A DNA stretch of 38,678 bases from Syntrophomonadaceae bacterium (GTDB taxonomy: Bacteria > Bacillota > DSM-12270 > Thermacetogeniales > Thermacetogeniaceae), in assembly GCA_012840405.1 (NCBI GenBank), contig DULM01000022.1:1-38678 (forward strand), given 5' to 3'. The notes below the pieces were generated by a model. It did not search any database. It was not told the DNA's origin and worked only from the letters and a program-made list of their open reading frames with translations. The first letter of the stretch is position 1. Each line of letters begins with the position of its first letter. This document shows, one piece after another, positions 8,241 to 17,790 of the stretch. Made by a program: the position numbers and the translations under genes.

Positions 8241-9062
8241 ATGTATGCAGACCTGCATATTCACAGCACCGCCTCTGATGGTACCCTTGTGCCGGAAGAA
8301 ATTGTAGAACTTGCTCTGCAAAAAAATCTTTCTGTTATCAGTTTAACTGATCATGATACAACAGATGGTATAGACCGGGCACTGAACAGTGCCAAAGGAA
8401 CAAATTTGGAAGTGATTCCCGGCGTTGAAATCAGTACTGATTGGGAGGACACAGAAGTACATATTCTTGGTTATTATATCGATTATCACTCCCAACAGCT
8501 GCAAGAGGTTCTCTATGAGATGCGCCAAGCAAGGGATCTAAGAGCAGCTAAGATAATAGAAAAATTGAAAGATTTAGGGATTTCCATCGATTATGAACAT
8601 GTCAAAAAAATTGCTGGAAAAGCCCCAGTAGGCAGGCCTCATATAGCCAGGGCAATGGTTGAATGCGGATATGTATCCAGTATTAATGATGCATTTGAAG
8701 GTTATTTGGCACGGGGAAAACCTGGATATGTCCCCAGGATAAAAATGCATCCCTATGAAGCCATATCAATAATTGAAAAAGCCAATGGCGTACCGGTTCT
8801 TGCCCATCCCGGTTTAATGAATCGGGATAGCCTGATACCAGCTTTGGTGAAAAAGGGACTATTGGGAATTGAGGTTTTTTATCCACTCCATGATCAGGAG
8901 ATGACAGAAAAATATAAGTGGTACTGCCGAAAGTACGCACTGGTTACGACCGGAGGCACAGATCACCACGGGCCAGGTACCGGATACCCCATGCTAGGTG
9001 AAGTAGGAGTTGATCGAGAAGATGTCGAAAACTTGAAGTTTATATACAGCTTATTAGCTTGA
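8241..9062 (+). CDS. PHP-domain metal-dependent phosphoesterase (TrpH/YciV-like)
   Basis: A 273-residue PHP-superfamily protein. It shows HIHSTASDG at the N-terminus (H6, H8), the second motif TDHDTTDG at about 36-43, GVEIST near residue 62, a later HPGL and a C-terminal GTDHHG, matching the trinuclear metal site of this family. Characterised relatives are 3',5'-nucleotide bisphosphate phosphatases and 5'-3' exonucleases trimming short RNAs. The insert of about 80 residues in the middle is normal for the family. It starts with ATG behind AAGGGGG and probably shares a transcript with the dipeptidase. Confidence 0.92.
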   Translation: MYADLHIHSTASDGTLVPEEIVELALQKNLSVISLTDHDTTDGIDRALNSAKGTNLEVIPGVEISTDWEDTEVHILGYYIDYHSQQLQEVLYEMRQARDLRAAKIIEKLKDLGISIDYEHVKKIAGKAPVGRPHIARAMVECGYVSSINDAFEGYLARGKPGYVPRIKMHPYEAISIIEKANGVPVLAHPGLMNRDSLIPALVKKGLLGIEVFYPLHDQEMTEKYKWYCRKYALVTTGGTDHHGPGTGYPMLGEVGVDREDVENLKFIYSLLA

Positions 9063-9072
9063 TGTGAATAGA

Positions 9073-9092
9073 GGGAAGGAATCCCGTTTTTT
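9073..9092 (+). terminator. Weak terminator candidate after the PHP gene
   Basis: GGGA at 9073-9076 pairs with TCCC at 9082-9085 around a five-base loop, followed by G and six T residues. The stem is only four pairs, so termination would be partial at best. Confidence 0.35.
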
Positions 9093-9149
9093 ATGACGAA
9101 AACATAAGATATTATTGGAAGATATTATTGAAACTTGGAGGGGGCATGA

Positions 9150-10235
9150 ATGAACCGGAAGACCTTTTGGCTGTTGATCACAGTTATTGCCATAGCCTGT
9201 ATAGTTTTACCTGCTGTTTCCAGTGCATATAACGCTCTAAATAGTGATAATAAAGATAAAGGCCAGGTTGTTGATAAACAGGATAGCGAAAAGAAGAAAA
9301 CTCAAGAAAATAATGAAGTAAATGAAGAAAATAATGAAAATATTACTGATGAAAAAAATACCTCCCAGGAGGTTATACCAAGTGAGTCCGAGGAAAAGAA
9401 TAATCGAGAGCAAAATTCTGAGCAAAAATATACTGTTCAAAATGGAGACAATCTCTGGCTGATTGCAAGCAGGTTTAATACCTCTGTGGAAGCCATTATG
9501 TATGTCAACAATCTCAGCAGCGAAATTTTGATACCTGGCCAGGAATTGCTGATCCCGGAACCAGGAACAATTGTGCCTTCAACTGCAGAAAACAGAAGCA
9601 CAGCTCCATCAAGGAGCCAGGCCAATACTGTCAATTATGTGGTTCAATATGGTGACAGTCTATGGTCCATTGCATTAAGATTCCAGACTTCAGTTGAGGC
9701 TATTAAAGAGTTAAATGGTTTGACAAGTGATGAAATTCACCCAGGGATGACTCTGCGGGTTTCCGGAAAAAGCAGTTCATCCAGTCAGCAACAGGGCAAC
9801 TCTAACTCCAACCCGTCACCTCAGCCCAAAAAAGAAAATAGCACAAAACCTCAGCAAAAGGTGAATCAGGGGAATCTGCCTCAACCAAAAGCAAATATAC
9901 TGGAAACAGCTAAACAATTTATAGGTGTTCCTTATATCTACGGAGGAAACAGTCCTAGTGGTTTTGATTGTTCCGGTTTTGTGCAGTATGTGTATGGTCT
10001 TCACGGAATTAAACTGCCCCGTGTAGCAGCTGATCAGGCTAAAGCAGGAACCAGAGTCAGTACCCCGGCTGTAGGAGATCTGGTCTTTTTTGCGGAAAAT
10101 GGCTCTGTTGTACATGTAGGGATTTACGCAGGGAATAATACTTTTATACACGCCAATAGGAAGCAGGGAGTTATATTTACCTCTTTGAACCAGCAGTGGT
10201 ATAAAGAGCGCTATATCGGTGCTAACCGCTATTAA
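9150..10235 (+). CDS. Secreted cell-wall endopeptidase: two LysM domains plus NlpC/P60
   Basis: A 361-residue exported protein. Residues 1-26 form a signal peptide, 28-90 a low-complexity linker rich in Asn, Glu and Lys, then LysM domains at about 93-136 and 162-205, a Ser/Gln/Pro-rich linker, and an NlpC/P60 domain at about 248-361. The catalytic Cys is C274 in GFDCSGF, with H322 and H334 completing the likely triad. Family knowledge: LysM binds peptidoglycan and NlpC/P60 cuts the stem peptide. The ATG has GGAGGGGG five bases upstream. The long asparagine-rich linker is unlike its neighbours but common in secreted hydrolases. The cell-wall role is firm; a specific role in spores or division is not shown. 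Confidence 0.94.
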   Translation: MNRKTFWLLITVIAIACIVLPAVSSAYNALNSDNKDKGQVVDKQDSEKKKTQENNEVNEENNENITDEKNTSQEVIPSESEEKNNREQNSEQKYTVQNGDNLWLIASRFNTSVEAIMYVNNLSSEILIPGQELLIPEPGTIVPSTAENRSTAPSRSQANTVNYVVQYGDSLWSIALRFQTSVEAIKELNGLTSDEIHPGMTLRVSGKSSSSSQQQGNSNSNPSPQPKKENSTKPQQKVNQGNLPQPKANILETAKQFIGVPYIYGGNSPSGFDCSGFVQYVYGLHGIKLPRVAADQAKAGTRVSTPAVGDLVFFAENGSVVHVGIYAGNNTFIHANRKQGVIFTSLNQQWYKERYIGANRY

Positions 10236-10279
10236 AACTATTAAAATCTTTTATTACAACATTTTAGGAAGGAAATGTT

Positions 10280-11179
10280 ATGGAAGCCAGTAAACTTGCC
10301 AAGATAACTATTGAAAAACTCCGTCATGATTTTGAAGAATATGGCTATATAGCTGAAGACGATATAATTGTGCCAGTATATCTGGCACTTCGTCTGGAAA
10401 AACCGATTTTGATCACAGGTGCCCCTGGTGTTGGTAAAACCGAGATCGCCAAAGTCCTGGCCTCTGTATTTAAAACAGAGCTGATCAGGCTTCAGTGTTA
10501 TGAAGGGCTTGATGAAAACAAAGCCCTTTACGAATGGAATTACCAGAAACAGTTGATCAAAATTCAGTTAATTAAAGATAGCTGCAGTGAGCTTACAGAG
10601 CAAAACCTTTTTTCCCATAGCTATTTACTGGAGAGGCCTTTATTGAAAGCAATTCAAGCCTCTACTAAGACTGTCCTCTTAATTGATGAAATTGATAAAA
10701 CTGATGAGGAGTTTGAAGCATTTCTTTTTGAGATACTATCTGATTTTCAGGTTTCCATACCGGAACTGGGAACAATAAAAGCCAAACATATACCGATGGT
10801 TGTATTGACTAACAATGGGGAACGAGAGCTTTCTGATGGACTGAAACGAAGGTGTGTGTACCTCTATATAGATTTTCCCTCTATTGAAAAGGAAAAGAAG
10901 ATTATCAGAGTAAAGGTTCCACAGATAGGGGAGCGCCTGGTAGAGGAGATAGCTCTTGCTGTAAATTATTTAAGGCATCAACTGGATTTTAAAAAGAAAC
11001 CATCTATTTCTGAAACACTGGATCTGGCTAATGCTATGCATATTTTGGATGCAGAAACGCTGGAGGCGGAGCATATCAAAAGGACCATTAATCTGTTGCT
11101 CAAAGATAAAGAAGACATCGACCTATTTTTCAAAGAATTAGGCCCTGAGGGTTTGCTCGAAAAAATCAGAAAGAGATAG
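10280..11179 (+). CDS. MoxR-family AAA+ ATPase (copy 1)
   Basis: A 299-residue MoxR-type AAA+ protein with Walker A GAPGVGKT at 47-54, Walker B LLIDEIDK near 133-140 and a GLKRRC segment carrying the likely arginine finger. A conserved RLQCYEGLDE...ALYEWNYQKQ block is shared with the second copy at 16917. Family knowledge: MoxR ATPases work with VWA-domain partners as chaperones that insert cofactors or assemble complexes; CoxD, partner of CoxE, is the closest named model. The ATG has AGGAAGG seven bases upstream. The VWA gene follows after 16 bases. The client is unknown. Confidence 0.92.
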   Translation: MEASKLAKITIEKLRHDFEEYGYIAEDDIIVPVYLALRLEKPILITGAPGVGKTEIAKVLASVFKTELIRLQCYEGLDENKALYEWNYQKQLIKIQLIKDSCSELTEQNLFSHSYLLERPLLKAIQASTKTVLLIDEIDKTDEEFEAFLFEILSDFQVSIPELGTIKAKHIPMVVLTNNGERELSDGLKRRCVYLYIDFPSIEKEKKIIRVKVPQIGERLVEEIALAVNYLRHQLDFKKKPSISETLDLANAMHILDAETLEAEHIKRTINLLLKDKEDIDLFFKELGPEGLLEKIRKR

Positions 11180-11195
11180 GGGAAGAGGGCAACAA

Positions 11196-12539
11196 TTGCA
11201 GAACTATTTTGAAAAAAATTATTTTGAAAATAATTTTGCTCGCTTTGTGCATATATTGAGACACCTGGGCATTAATGTCAGTATTTTAGAAACTTTGACA
11301 GCAATCAGGGCTTTAACCTATATAGATATTCTGAACCGGAATCATGTCAAAATGGCCATGGCTGCCACTATGATCAAAAATCCTGATCAGAGAGAGATCT
11401 TTGATCAGGCATTTGATACTTATTTTGCACCACCAGAGATTAAACGAGATCAGGAAAAGGCCTGGGTTGAGAAACAGGCTGAGACCATCCGTCTGCTGGA
11501 TGAAGCAGAAGAAGATCTGGCGTACAAAGGGGAGACCCTGGATCTCAGTGAAGAGGAGAAACTTTTTTATGCGAAACTACCTGAGGAAGAGAAAAAGAGA
11601 ATAAGAGAATACCTTGCTGCAAGCAACCTGCCTGATGACCGCTACAGCAGGTTCAAACCAACTTTGGAGAATCAGGTACGTGGTTCGCTACGCTATTGGA
11701 AACAGCGATTGGGGGAAACAGATGACTATTATCCGCAGATTTTTGACAACCAGCTAGATGACCCAGTGATGGCATCTATTATTAATGAGTTGGGTGAGGA
11801 CAGCAGTATCCTCTATGAGGATATGAGAAGGATTGGCAAGCAGGATCTTCCCAAAGTTACTATTCTGTTGAAAAAACTATCCCGAAGACTTGCCACAAAG
11901 ATCTCCCGGCGCTACCGGATTAGCAAAAAGGTTGTTAAACTTGACCTCAGGCGGAGCATCAAAGCTAATGTGCGCTATGGTGGTGTTATTTTTAAACTGC
12001 GTTACAAACAAAAAAGGATCCAAAAACCGAAAATTCTGCTGATTTGTGATGTTTCAGGGTCCATGTCCCGCTATGCATCTTTTGTTATTCAATTTATCTA
12101 TGGTTTGAGCGCAGTGATCAAAAAAATCGAAAGCTTTATTTTTGCAGAAGAACTGGAATATGTCACTCCTTTTTTTGCAAACAAAGAATCTTTTGAAGAT
12201 ACAATGGTGCGCCTTATTGGAAAAAGCCGTATCTGGGGAAAGGGAACCAACTTAGGAGCCGCCCTTAATACTTTGCGGGAGCAGTATCCTTTGATGCTGA
12301 CTTCAAATACAGTTGTAATCATTGTCAGTGATACAAAAACCCTGGAGATTGAGCGAGCAGAGGAGGAACTCAACAAGCTTAAGCGGCTTGTCAAAGATAT
12401 CATCTGGCTTAACACCCTCCCTCAAGAGGAATGGCAGGATCTACCGTCTGTTATGAAATTTAAGCGCTATAGCCAGATGTACGAATGTTATACCCTTGCT
12501 CATTTAGAAAAAATCGTTAGAAAACAGTTCCTTCACTAA
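11196..12539 (+). CDS. VWA-domain CoxE-like protein (copy 1)
   Basis: A 447-residue partner of the upstream MoxR ATPase. The N-terminal half is helical and highly charged. A basic segment with LDLRRSIKANVRYGG (about 249-263) precedes the VWA domain, whose MIDAS motif D285-x-S287-x-S289 is intact, with the Thr of GKGTN in place for the second metal-ligand loop. Family knowledge: CoxE-like VWA proteins pair with MoxR ATPases in maturation of metalloenzymes. The TTG start lies behind an AGAGGG ribosome-binding site. It is paralogous to the gene at 17791. The protein it serves cannot be named from this sequence. Confidence 0.88.
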   Translation: MQNYFEKNYFENNFARFVHILRHLGINVSILETLTAIRALTYIDILNRNHVKMAMAATMIKNPDQREIFDQAFDTYFAPPEIKRDQEKAWVEKQAETIRLLDEAEEDLAYKGETLDLSEEEKLFYAKLPEEEKKRIREYLAASNLPDDRYSRFKPTLENQVRGSLRYWKQRLGETDDYYPQIFDNQLDDPVMASIINELGEDSSILYEDMRRIGKQDLPKVTILLKKLSRRLATKISRRYRISKKVVKLDLRRSIKANVRYGGVIFKLRYKQKRIQKPKILLICDVSGSMSRYASFVIQFIYGLSAVIKKIESFIFAEELEYVTPFFANKESFEDTMVRLIGKSRIWGKGTNLGAALNTLREQYPLMLTSNTVVIIVSDTKTLEIERAEEELNKLKRLVKDIIWLNTLPQEEWQDLPSVMKFKRYSQMYECYTLAHLEKIVRKQFLH

Positions 12540-12559
12540 GAGATCGGCGGGATTGAGCT

Positions 12560-13300
12560 GTGGAAAGCAGTTATGAAAAACTGGCCCTTTTTTATGATCA
12601 ACTGATGCAGGGGATCGATTATCAAGCTTGGGTCAGTTATGTGGAAGAATTAGTGGCCAATTTTCAAGGAAAAATTAAAAGTGTAGTGGATTTGGCTTGT
12701 GGCACAGGAAACTCAACCATTCCCTGGTCTGAACGAGGCTACCGCACCTTTGGTGTTGATCTATCAGCCGAAATGCTGAAAATTGCTCAGCAAAAGGCAC
12801 ATAAAATGGGGCAGCAGATCACCTTTCTCAAACAGGACCTGAGATCAATGGTGCTGCCTCAGATGGTGGACCTGGCTGTGTGTTTCCAGGATGGTTTCAA
12901 CTATATCCTGAATGAGGATGATTTAGCTGCCGCTTTTCGCTCTGTCTATCGCAACCTTCATCCAGAAGGGTTTTTCATTTTTGATCTAAATTACCTGCCA
13001 CAGCTGCTGCCGCAAAATGTTGATCATTACAGCACAGATGAAGAAGGGTATTCCCTAACTTGGAGTATGAGCTATGATGAAAAAGATAAACTGTGGGAGG
13101 TCACTGTTTCCGGTATTATTAAAGGAGACAAGGACCACCAGTTCTGTGAAACTCATTATGAAAAAATCTATGATCCTTCTGATATTTGGAGGCTCTTGAT
13201 CAGGCAGGGGTTTACGGTGATGGGAACATACCAGGCTTTCACATTTTCACCACCCCATGCAAGTGCTCCCCGCCTGGTCTATATTGCACAAAAACTGTAA
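12560..13300 (+). CDS. Class I SAM-dependent methyltransferase, substrate unknown
   Basis: A 246-residue methyltransferase. The SAM-binding motif I is DLACGTG at 44-50, followed by an acidic residue after the next strand (FGVDLS) and a motif II-like region, FLKQDLR. The C-terminal half has the extra beta insert seen in methyltransferase families that act on small molecules. The GTG start has only a weak ribosome-binding site, 20 bases after the VWA gene, so translation may depend on coupling. Placement between MoxR/VWA and the cobalamin genes does not identify the substrate; the corrin biosynthesis methyltransferases belong to a different fold, so a direct role there is unlikely. Confidence 0.85.
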   Translation: MESSYEKLALFYDQLMQGIDYQAWVSYVEELVANFQGKIKSVVDLACGTGNSTIPWSERGYRTFGVDLSAEMLKIAQQKAHKMGQQITFLKQDLRSMVLPQMVDLAVCFQDGFNYILNEDDLAAAFRSVYRNLHPEGFFIFDLNYLPQLLPQNVDHYSTDEEGYSLTWSMSYDEKDKLWEVTVSGIIKGDKDHQFCETHYEKIYDPSDIWRLLIRQGFTVMGTYQAFTFSPPHASAPRLVYIAQKL

Positions 13301-13321
13301 CAAAGAAATGAGGTATTAATT

Positions 13322-13891
13322 ATGAAACGCGGCAAATTTTATTTTATTTTCGGCGGTGCAAGGAGCGGTAAGAGCACCTTTGCTGAGAGACTGGCATCAA
13401 GATTGGGAGACAAAGTAACCTATATTGCCACAGCAGAAGCACTTGATGAGGAAATGGTTGCCCGCATCAAAGAGCACCAAAAAAGGAGGCCTGCTAGTTG
13501 GAAGACCATTGAAGAACCATATAGGGTTGCAGAGCTATTGGAAAAGGTCGGTCAGGAGGAGGGTGTAATACTTATTGATTGTTTAACACTGCTTTTGACC
13601 AACCTCTATTATAAACATTCAGCTGAACAAGAGAGTGATATTCTCTTAAAACAGGTATTAGCTGAAATAAAGCGTTTAGCAAAAGTTGCCAAAGAATGCA
13701 GGGCAGATGTCCTTATTGTATCCAATGAGGTAGGGCTGGGGGTTGTACCAGATTACCCGGATGGGCGCATTTTTAGGGATCTGACCGGTTGGGCCAATCA
13801 GATCATGACTGAAGAGGCAGATAAAGCCTATTTTTTGATTTCAGGCATGCCATTAGATATTAAAGCACTAAAAGCAGATCCAGAGTTTTAA
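13322..13891 (+). CDS. cobU: Adenosylcobinamide kinase / adenosylcobinamide-phosphate guanylyltransferase
   Basis: A 189-residue CobU with the family-specific P-loop GGARSGKS at 11-18, a conserved YIATAEALDEEM segment and IDCLTLLLTNL. It phosphorylates adenosylcobinamide and then transfers GMP to it, preparing for nucleotide-loop attachment in cobalamin. The ATG lies behind GAGGT. It is followed by cobS and a CobC-type phosphatase, which makes the pathway assignment firm. No cobalamin riboswitch precedes it, because only 21 bases separate it from the methyltransferase gene. Confidence 0.95.
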   Translation: MKRGKFYFIFGGARSGKSTFAERLASRLGDKVTYIATAEALDEEMVARIKEHQKRRPASWKTIEEPYRVAELLEKVGQEEGVILIDCLTLLLTNLYYKHSAEQESDILLKQVLAEIKRLAKVAKECRADVLIVSNEVGLGVVPDYPDGRIFRDLTGWANQIMTEEADKAYFLISGMPLDIKALKADPEF

Positions 13892-13907
13892 GATCGAGGG
13901 ATTATTG

Positions 13908-14642
13908 ATGAGTTATTTCTTATGTGCCCTAACCTTTTTAACACGCATACCCATTCCGGTGAAAGCCATTGACCAACCGGAGACCTTTAAAAAGAGCATC
14001 TACTTTTTCCCTATTGTTGGGCTGATCATCGGCGGGATTTTGGCAGGGAGTTTTTACCTTTTAACAAAACTGTTTCCCCAGACAATAGCTGCTGCACTCT
14101 TATTATTTATTTATGTTTTGCTGACAGGTGGATTGCACCTTGATGGTTTGATAGATACAGTTGATGGGATCTATGGCGGCAGAAGCAGAGAGCACAGATT
14201 GGAGATTATGAAAGACACTCACCCAGGTGCCTTTGGTGTTTTGGGTGCTGTTGTGATTTTGCTGATCAAGTACAGTATTTACACCCAGTTAAGTTCAGAT
14301 ATGCTTGTTATTCTGATTGCGGCATCTGTGATGGGAAGGCAGGCAATGGTGTGGGTGCAGATCTTTTACCCTTATGCTCGCAAGCAGGGTCTGGGTATGC
14401 TCTTTAATATTTACGGCAATGTTCCCCTTTTTGGTGTAACTACAGGAATAACGATGGTGATTCTCTTTTTGCTTGCTCAAATAAATGGTCTTTACATCTT
14501 TTTTATCTGTAGTATTATTTTGTTTATCCTGGCAAGTTGGTTGTCTCATTTGTTAGGGGGGCTCACCGGAGATACCTATGGAGCCTCCTGTGAACTAATA
14601 GAAATCTCTGCTCTTTTAACCGGGCTTCTGCTGTTAGGTTGA
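13908..14642 (+). CDS. cobS: Adenosylcobinamide-GDP ribazoletransferase (cobalamin synthase)
   Basis: A 244-residue polytopic membrane protein of the CobS family. The motif HLDGLIDTVDG at about 77-87 holds the metal-binding aspartates, preceded by FLTRIPIP at the N-terminus. It joins adenosylcobinamide-GDP with alpha-ribazole (or its phosphate) at the membrane. The ATG at 13908 is preferred to the adjoining TTG at 13905 because GAGGG lies at suitable spacing for either and ATG is the stronger codon. It lies in the order cobU-cobS-phosphatase. It is not the unrelated aerobic cobaltochelatase subunit that shares the name. Confidence 0.95.
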   Translation: MSYFLCALTFLTRIPIPVKAIDQPETFKKSIYFFPIVGLIIGGILAGSFYLLTKLFPQTIAAALLLFIYVLLTGGLHLDGLIDTVDGIYGGRSREHRLEIMKDTHPGAFGVLGAVVILLIKYSIYTQLSSDMLVILIAASVMGRQAMVWVQIFYPYARKQGLGMLFNIYGNVPLFGVTTGITMVILFLLAQINGLYIFFICSIILFILASWLSHLLGGLTGDTYGASCELIEISALLTGLLLLG

Positions 14643-14677
14643 TATCTTATTAGCACAGTTAACAGGAGGTATTGGGG

Positions 14678-15289
14678 TTGACGAAACTGTTGCTTGTACG
14701 CCACGGTGAAACCGTTTGGAACCATGTATCCCGTTACCAGGGCCATACAGATGTTGAACTCAGTGATACCGGGCGGGAACAAGCCAGGTTGTTGGCAAAG
14801 AGATTGAGCACTGAGAAGATAAAAGCTGTGTATTCCAGTGATTTAAAAAGAGCATATGAAACCGCTTCTATTTTAGCGGCACCTCATCAACTTAAGGTGC
14901 AGGTGGCTGAAGAACTTAGAGAAATAAATTTTGGTGTTTGGGAAGGCCTCACCTTTAAGGAGATCAGTGAGAAATACAAGGAACTTGCGGAGAAGTGGTA
15001 TCAGTCCCCGGCTACTGTGCGGATACCAAAAGGAGAAACCTTTGTTGAAGTAAAAGAAAGAGCCTATAATGCTGTTTTGAAACTCCTTAAAGAGAATGAT
15101 CCGGGAACCATTATTGTGGTAGCCCATGGCGGAACTATCAGAGCCATTATTTGTGGGCTTTTGGATATCGATTTAAATCACGCTTTCAGGATAGAGCAGG
15201 ATAATACCGCACTTAATATCATCCAATATGACCAGGGATTTATCTCTCTTTCTCTGCTCAATGATACCAATCACCTGACCAAGCGCTAA
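14678..15289 (+). CDS. cobC: Histidine phosphatase, probable alpha-ribazole phosphatase
   Basis: A 203-residue phosphoglycerate-mutase-like phosphatase. The catalytic phospho-histidine is H9 in LLVRHGET, with the second conserved His in VVAHGGT near the C-terminus. Its position directly after cobU and cobS suggests alpha-ribazole-5'-phosphate phosphatase, the last step of lower-ligand handling. The superfamily alone does not prove substrate. The TTG at 14678 is chosen because AGGAGGT ends seven bases before it; the TTG at 14672 is only one base from that site. Confidence 0.82.
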   Translation: MTKLLLVRHGETVWNHVSRYQGHTDVELSDTGREQARLLAKRLSTEKIKAVYSSDLKRAYETASILAAPHQLKVQVAEELREINFGVWEGLTFKEISEKYKELAEKWYQSPATVRIPKGETFVEVKERAYNAVLKLLKENDPGTIIVVAHGGTIRAIICGLLDIDLNHAFRIEQDNTALNIIQYDQGFISLSLLNDTNHLTKR

Positions 15290-15325
15290 CAGCCCTACTG
15301 GGTGATTTTCCGATAAGAGATATTG

Positions 15326-15354
15326 TTGTTTGCTTGCAGATTAAGTGCTAAAAT
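15326..15354 (+). promoter_or_regulatory. Candidate guaB promoter
   Basis: TTGTTT at 15326-15331 and TAAAAT at 15349-15354 with a 17-base spacer, ending 35 bases before the guaB start. The leader is too short for a purine riboswitch, and none was recognised. Confidence 0.5.
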
Positions 15355-15356
15355 GA

Positions 15357-16847
<1,491 letters not shown>

Positions 16848-16916
16848 ATTCATAACCCTCACAAAAGGCAGGTTCGGCGAAAACTGGTCAGGATATGACC
16901 TGGAAAGAGGATGGTT

Positions 16917-17786
16917 ATGTTTCAATCTCGAGAGGAACTGGAGAAAAAACTGGCTGAACATCATTACCTTATTGACAGGAATGTTGCTACGGTTGTTTAT
17001 TTGGCTGTGAAACTGCAAAAGCCCCTCTTGGTTGAGGGGCCTGCAGGGGTCGGTAAAACCGAATTGGCAAAAGCCCTTGCAGCAGCCACCGGCAGCAGGT
17101 TGATCCGTCTTCAGTGCTATGAAGGTTTGGATGAGGCCAAAGCCCTCTATGAGTGGAACTACCAAAAACAATTGCTCTGCCTGCAGTTAAAACAAAACCA
17201 AAACAAATCATGGCATGAAGCCAAAGATGACATCTTTACCCGGGAATTTCTTCTCCGCCGTCCTATCCTGGATGCATTGGAGTCTACAGAGCCGGTTGTA
17301 CTGCTTATTGATGAGGTTGATAAATCTGATGAGGAATTTGAAAGTTTCCTGCTGGAAATCCTTTCCGACTATCAGATCACTATTCCGGAGTTGGGAACTA
17401 TTAAAGCTAAGAGTGTGCCTTTGACTGTGCTAACCAGCAATAATTTTCGCGATTTTGGTGATGCCCTAAAAAGGAGATGTGTTCACCTTTACCTTGACTA
17501 CCCAACATTTGAACGGGAGTTAGAGATTATCAAATTAAAGGTGCCCGGGATTAATCAGCTTTTGTCTCAACAACTGGTGAGCTTTGTTCAGCTTTTACGC
17601 AAACAAAATATAAAAAAACCACCCAGTATTGCTGAAACCATCGATTGGGCCAGGTCCCTGCTTACCCTCTCTGTTTCACGAATTGATGCAGATATAGTGC
17701 AAAGCACCTTGAGCATTCTCTTAAAATACCAATCAGATATCGATCAGATCCTTCCCAGGATTCCCTCTCTGCTTCCTGAAGATTAG
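16917..17786 (+). CDS. MoxR-family AAA+ ATPase (copy 2)
   Basis: A 289-residue MoxR-type ATPase, clearly paralogous to the one at 10280. It has Walker A GPAGVGKT, Walker B LLIDEVDKSDEE and the shared RLQCYEGLDE and ALYEWNYQKQ blocks, but diverges in the segment between them and at the C-terminus. The ATG at 16917 has GAGG at suitable spacing; the ATG at 16911 directly abuts that site and is less likely. It is followed by its own VWA partner after 4 bases. The gap after guaB is short and has no terminator, so read-through from guaB is possible. Confidence 0.92.
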   Translation: MFQSREELEKKLAEHHYLIDRNVATVVYLAVKLQKPLLVEGPAGVGKTELAKALAAATGSRLIRLQCYEGLDEAKALYEWNYQKQLLCLQLKQNQNKSWHEAKDDIFTREFLLRRPILDALESTEPVVLLIDEVDKSDEEFESFLLEILSDYQITIPELGTIKAKSVPLTVLTSNNFRDFGDALKRRCVHLYLDYPTFERELEIIKLKVPGINQLLSQQLVSFVQLLRKQNIKKPPSIAETIDWARSLLTLSVSRIDADIVQSTLSILLKYQSDIDQILPRIPSLLPED

Positions 17787-17790
17787 GGGG

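Noticed and set aside
13301-13321. Cobalamin riboswitch before cobU
   Set aside because: Only 21 bases separate cobU from the upstream gene, and no B12-box sequence was seen there.
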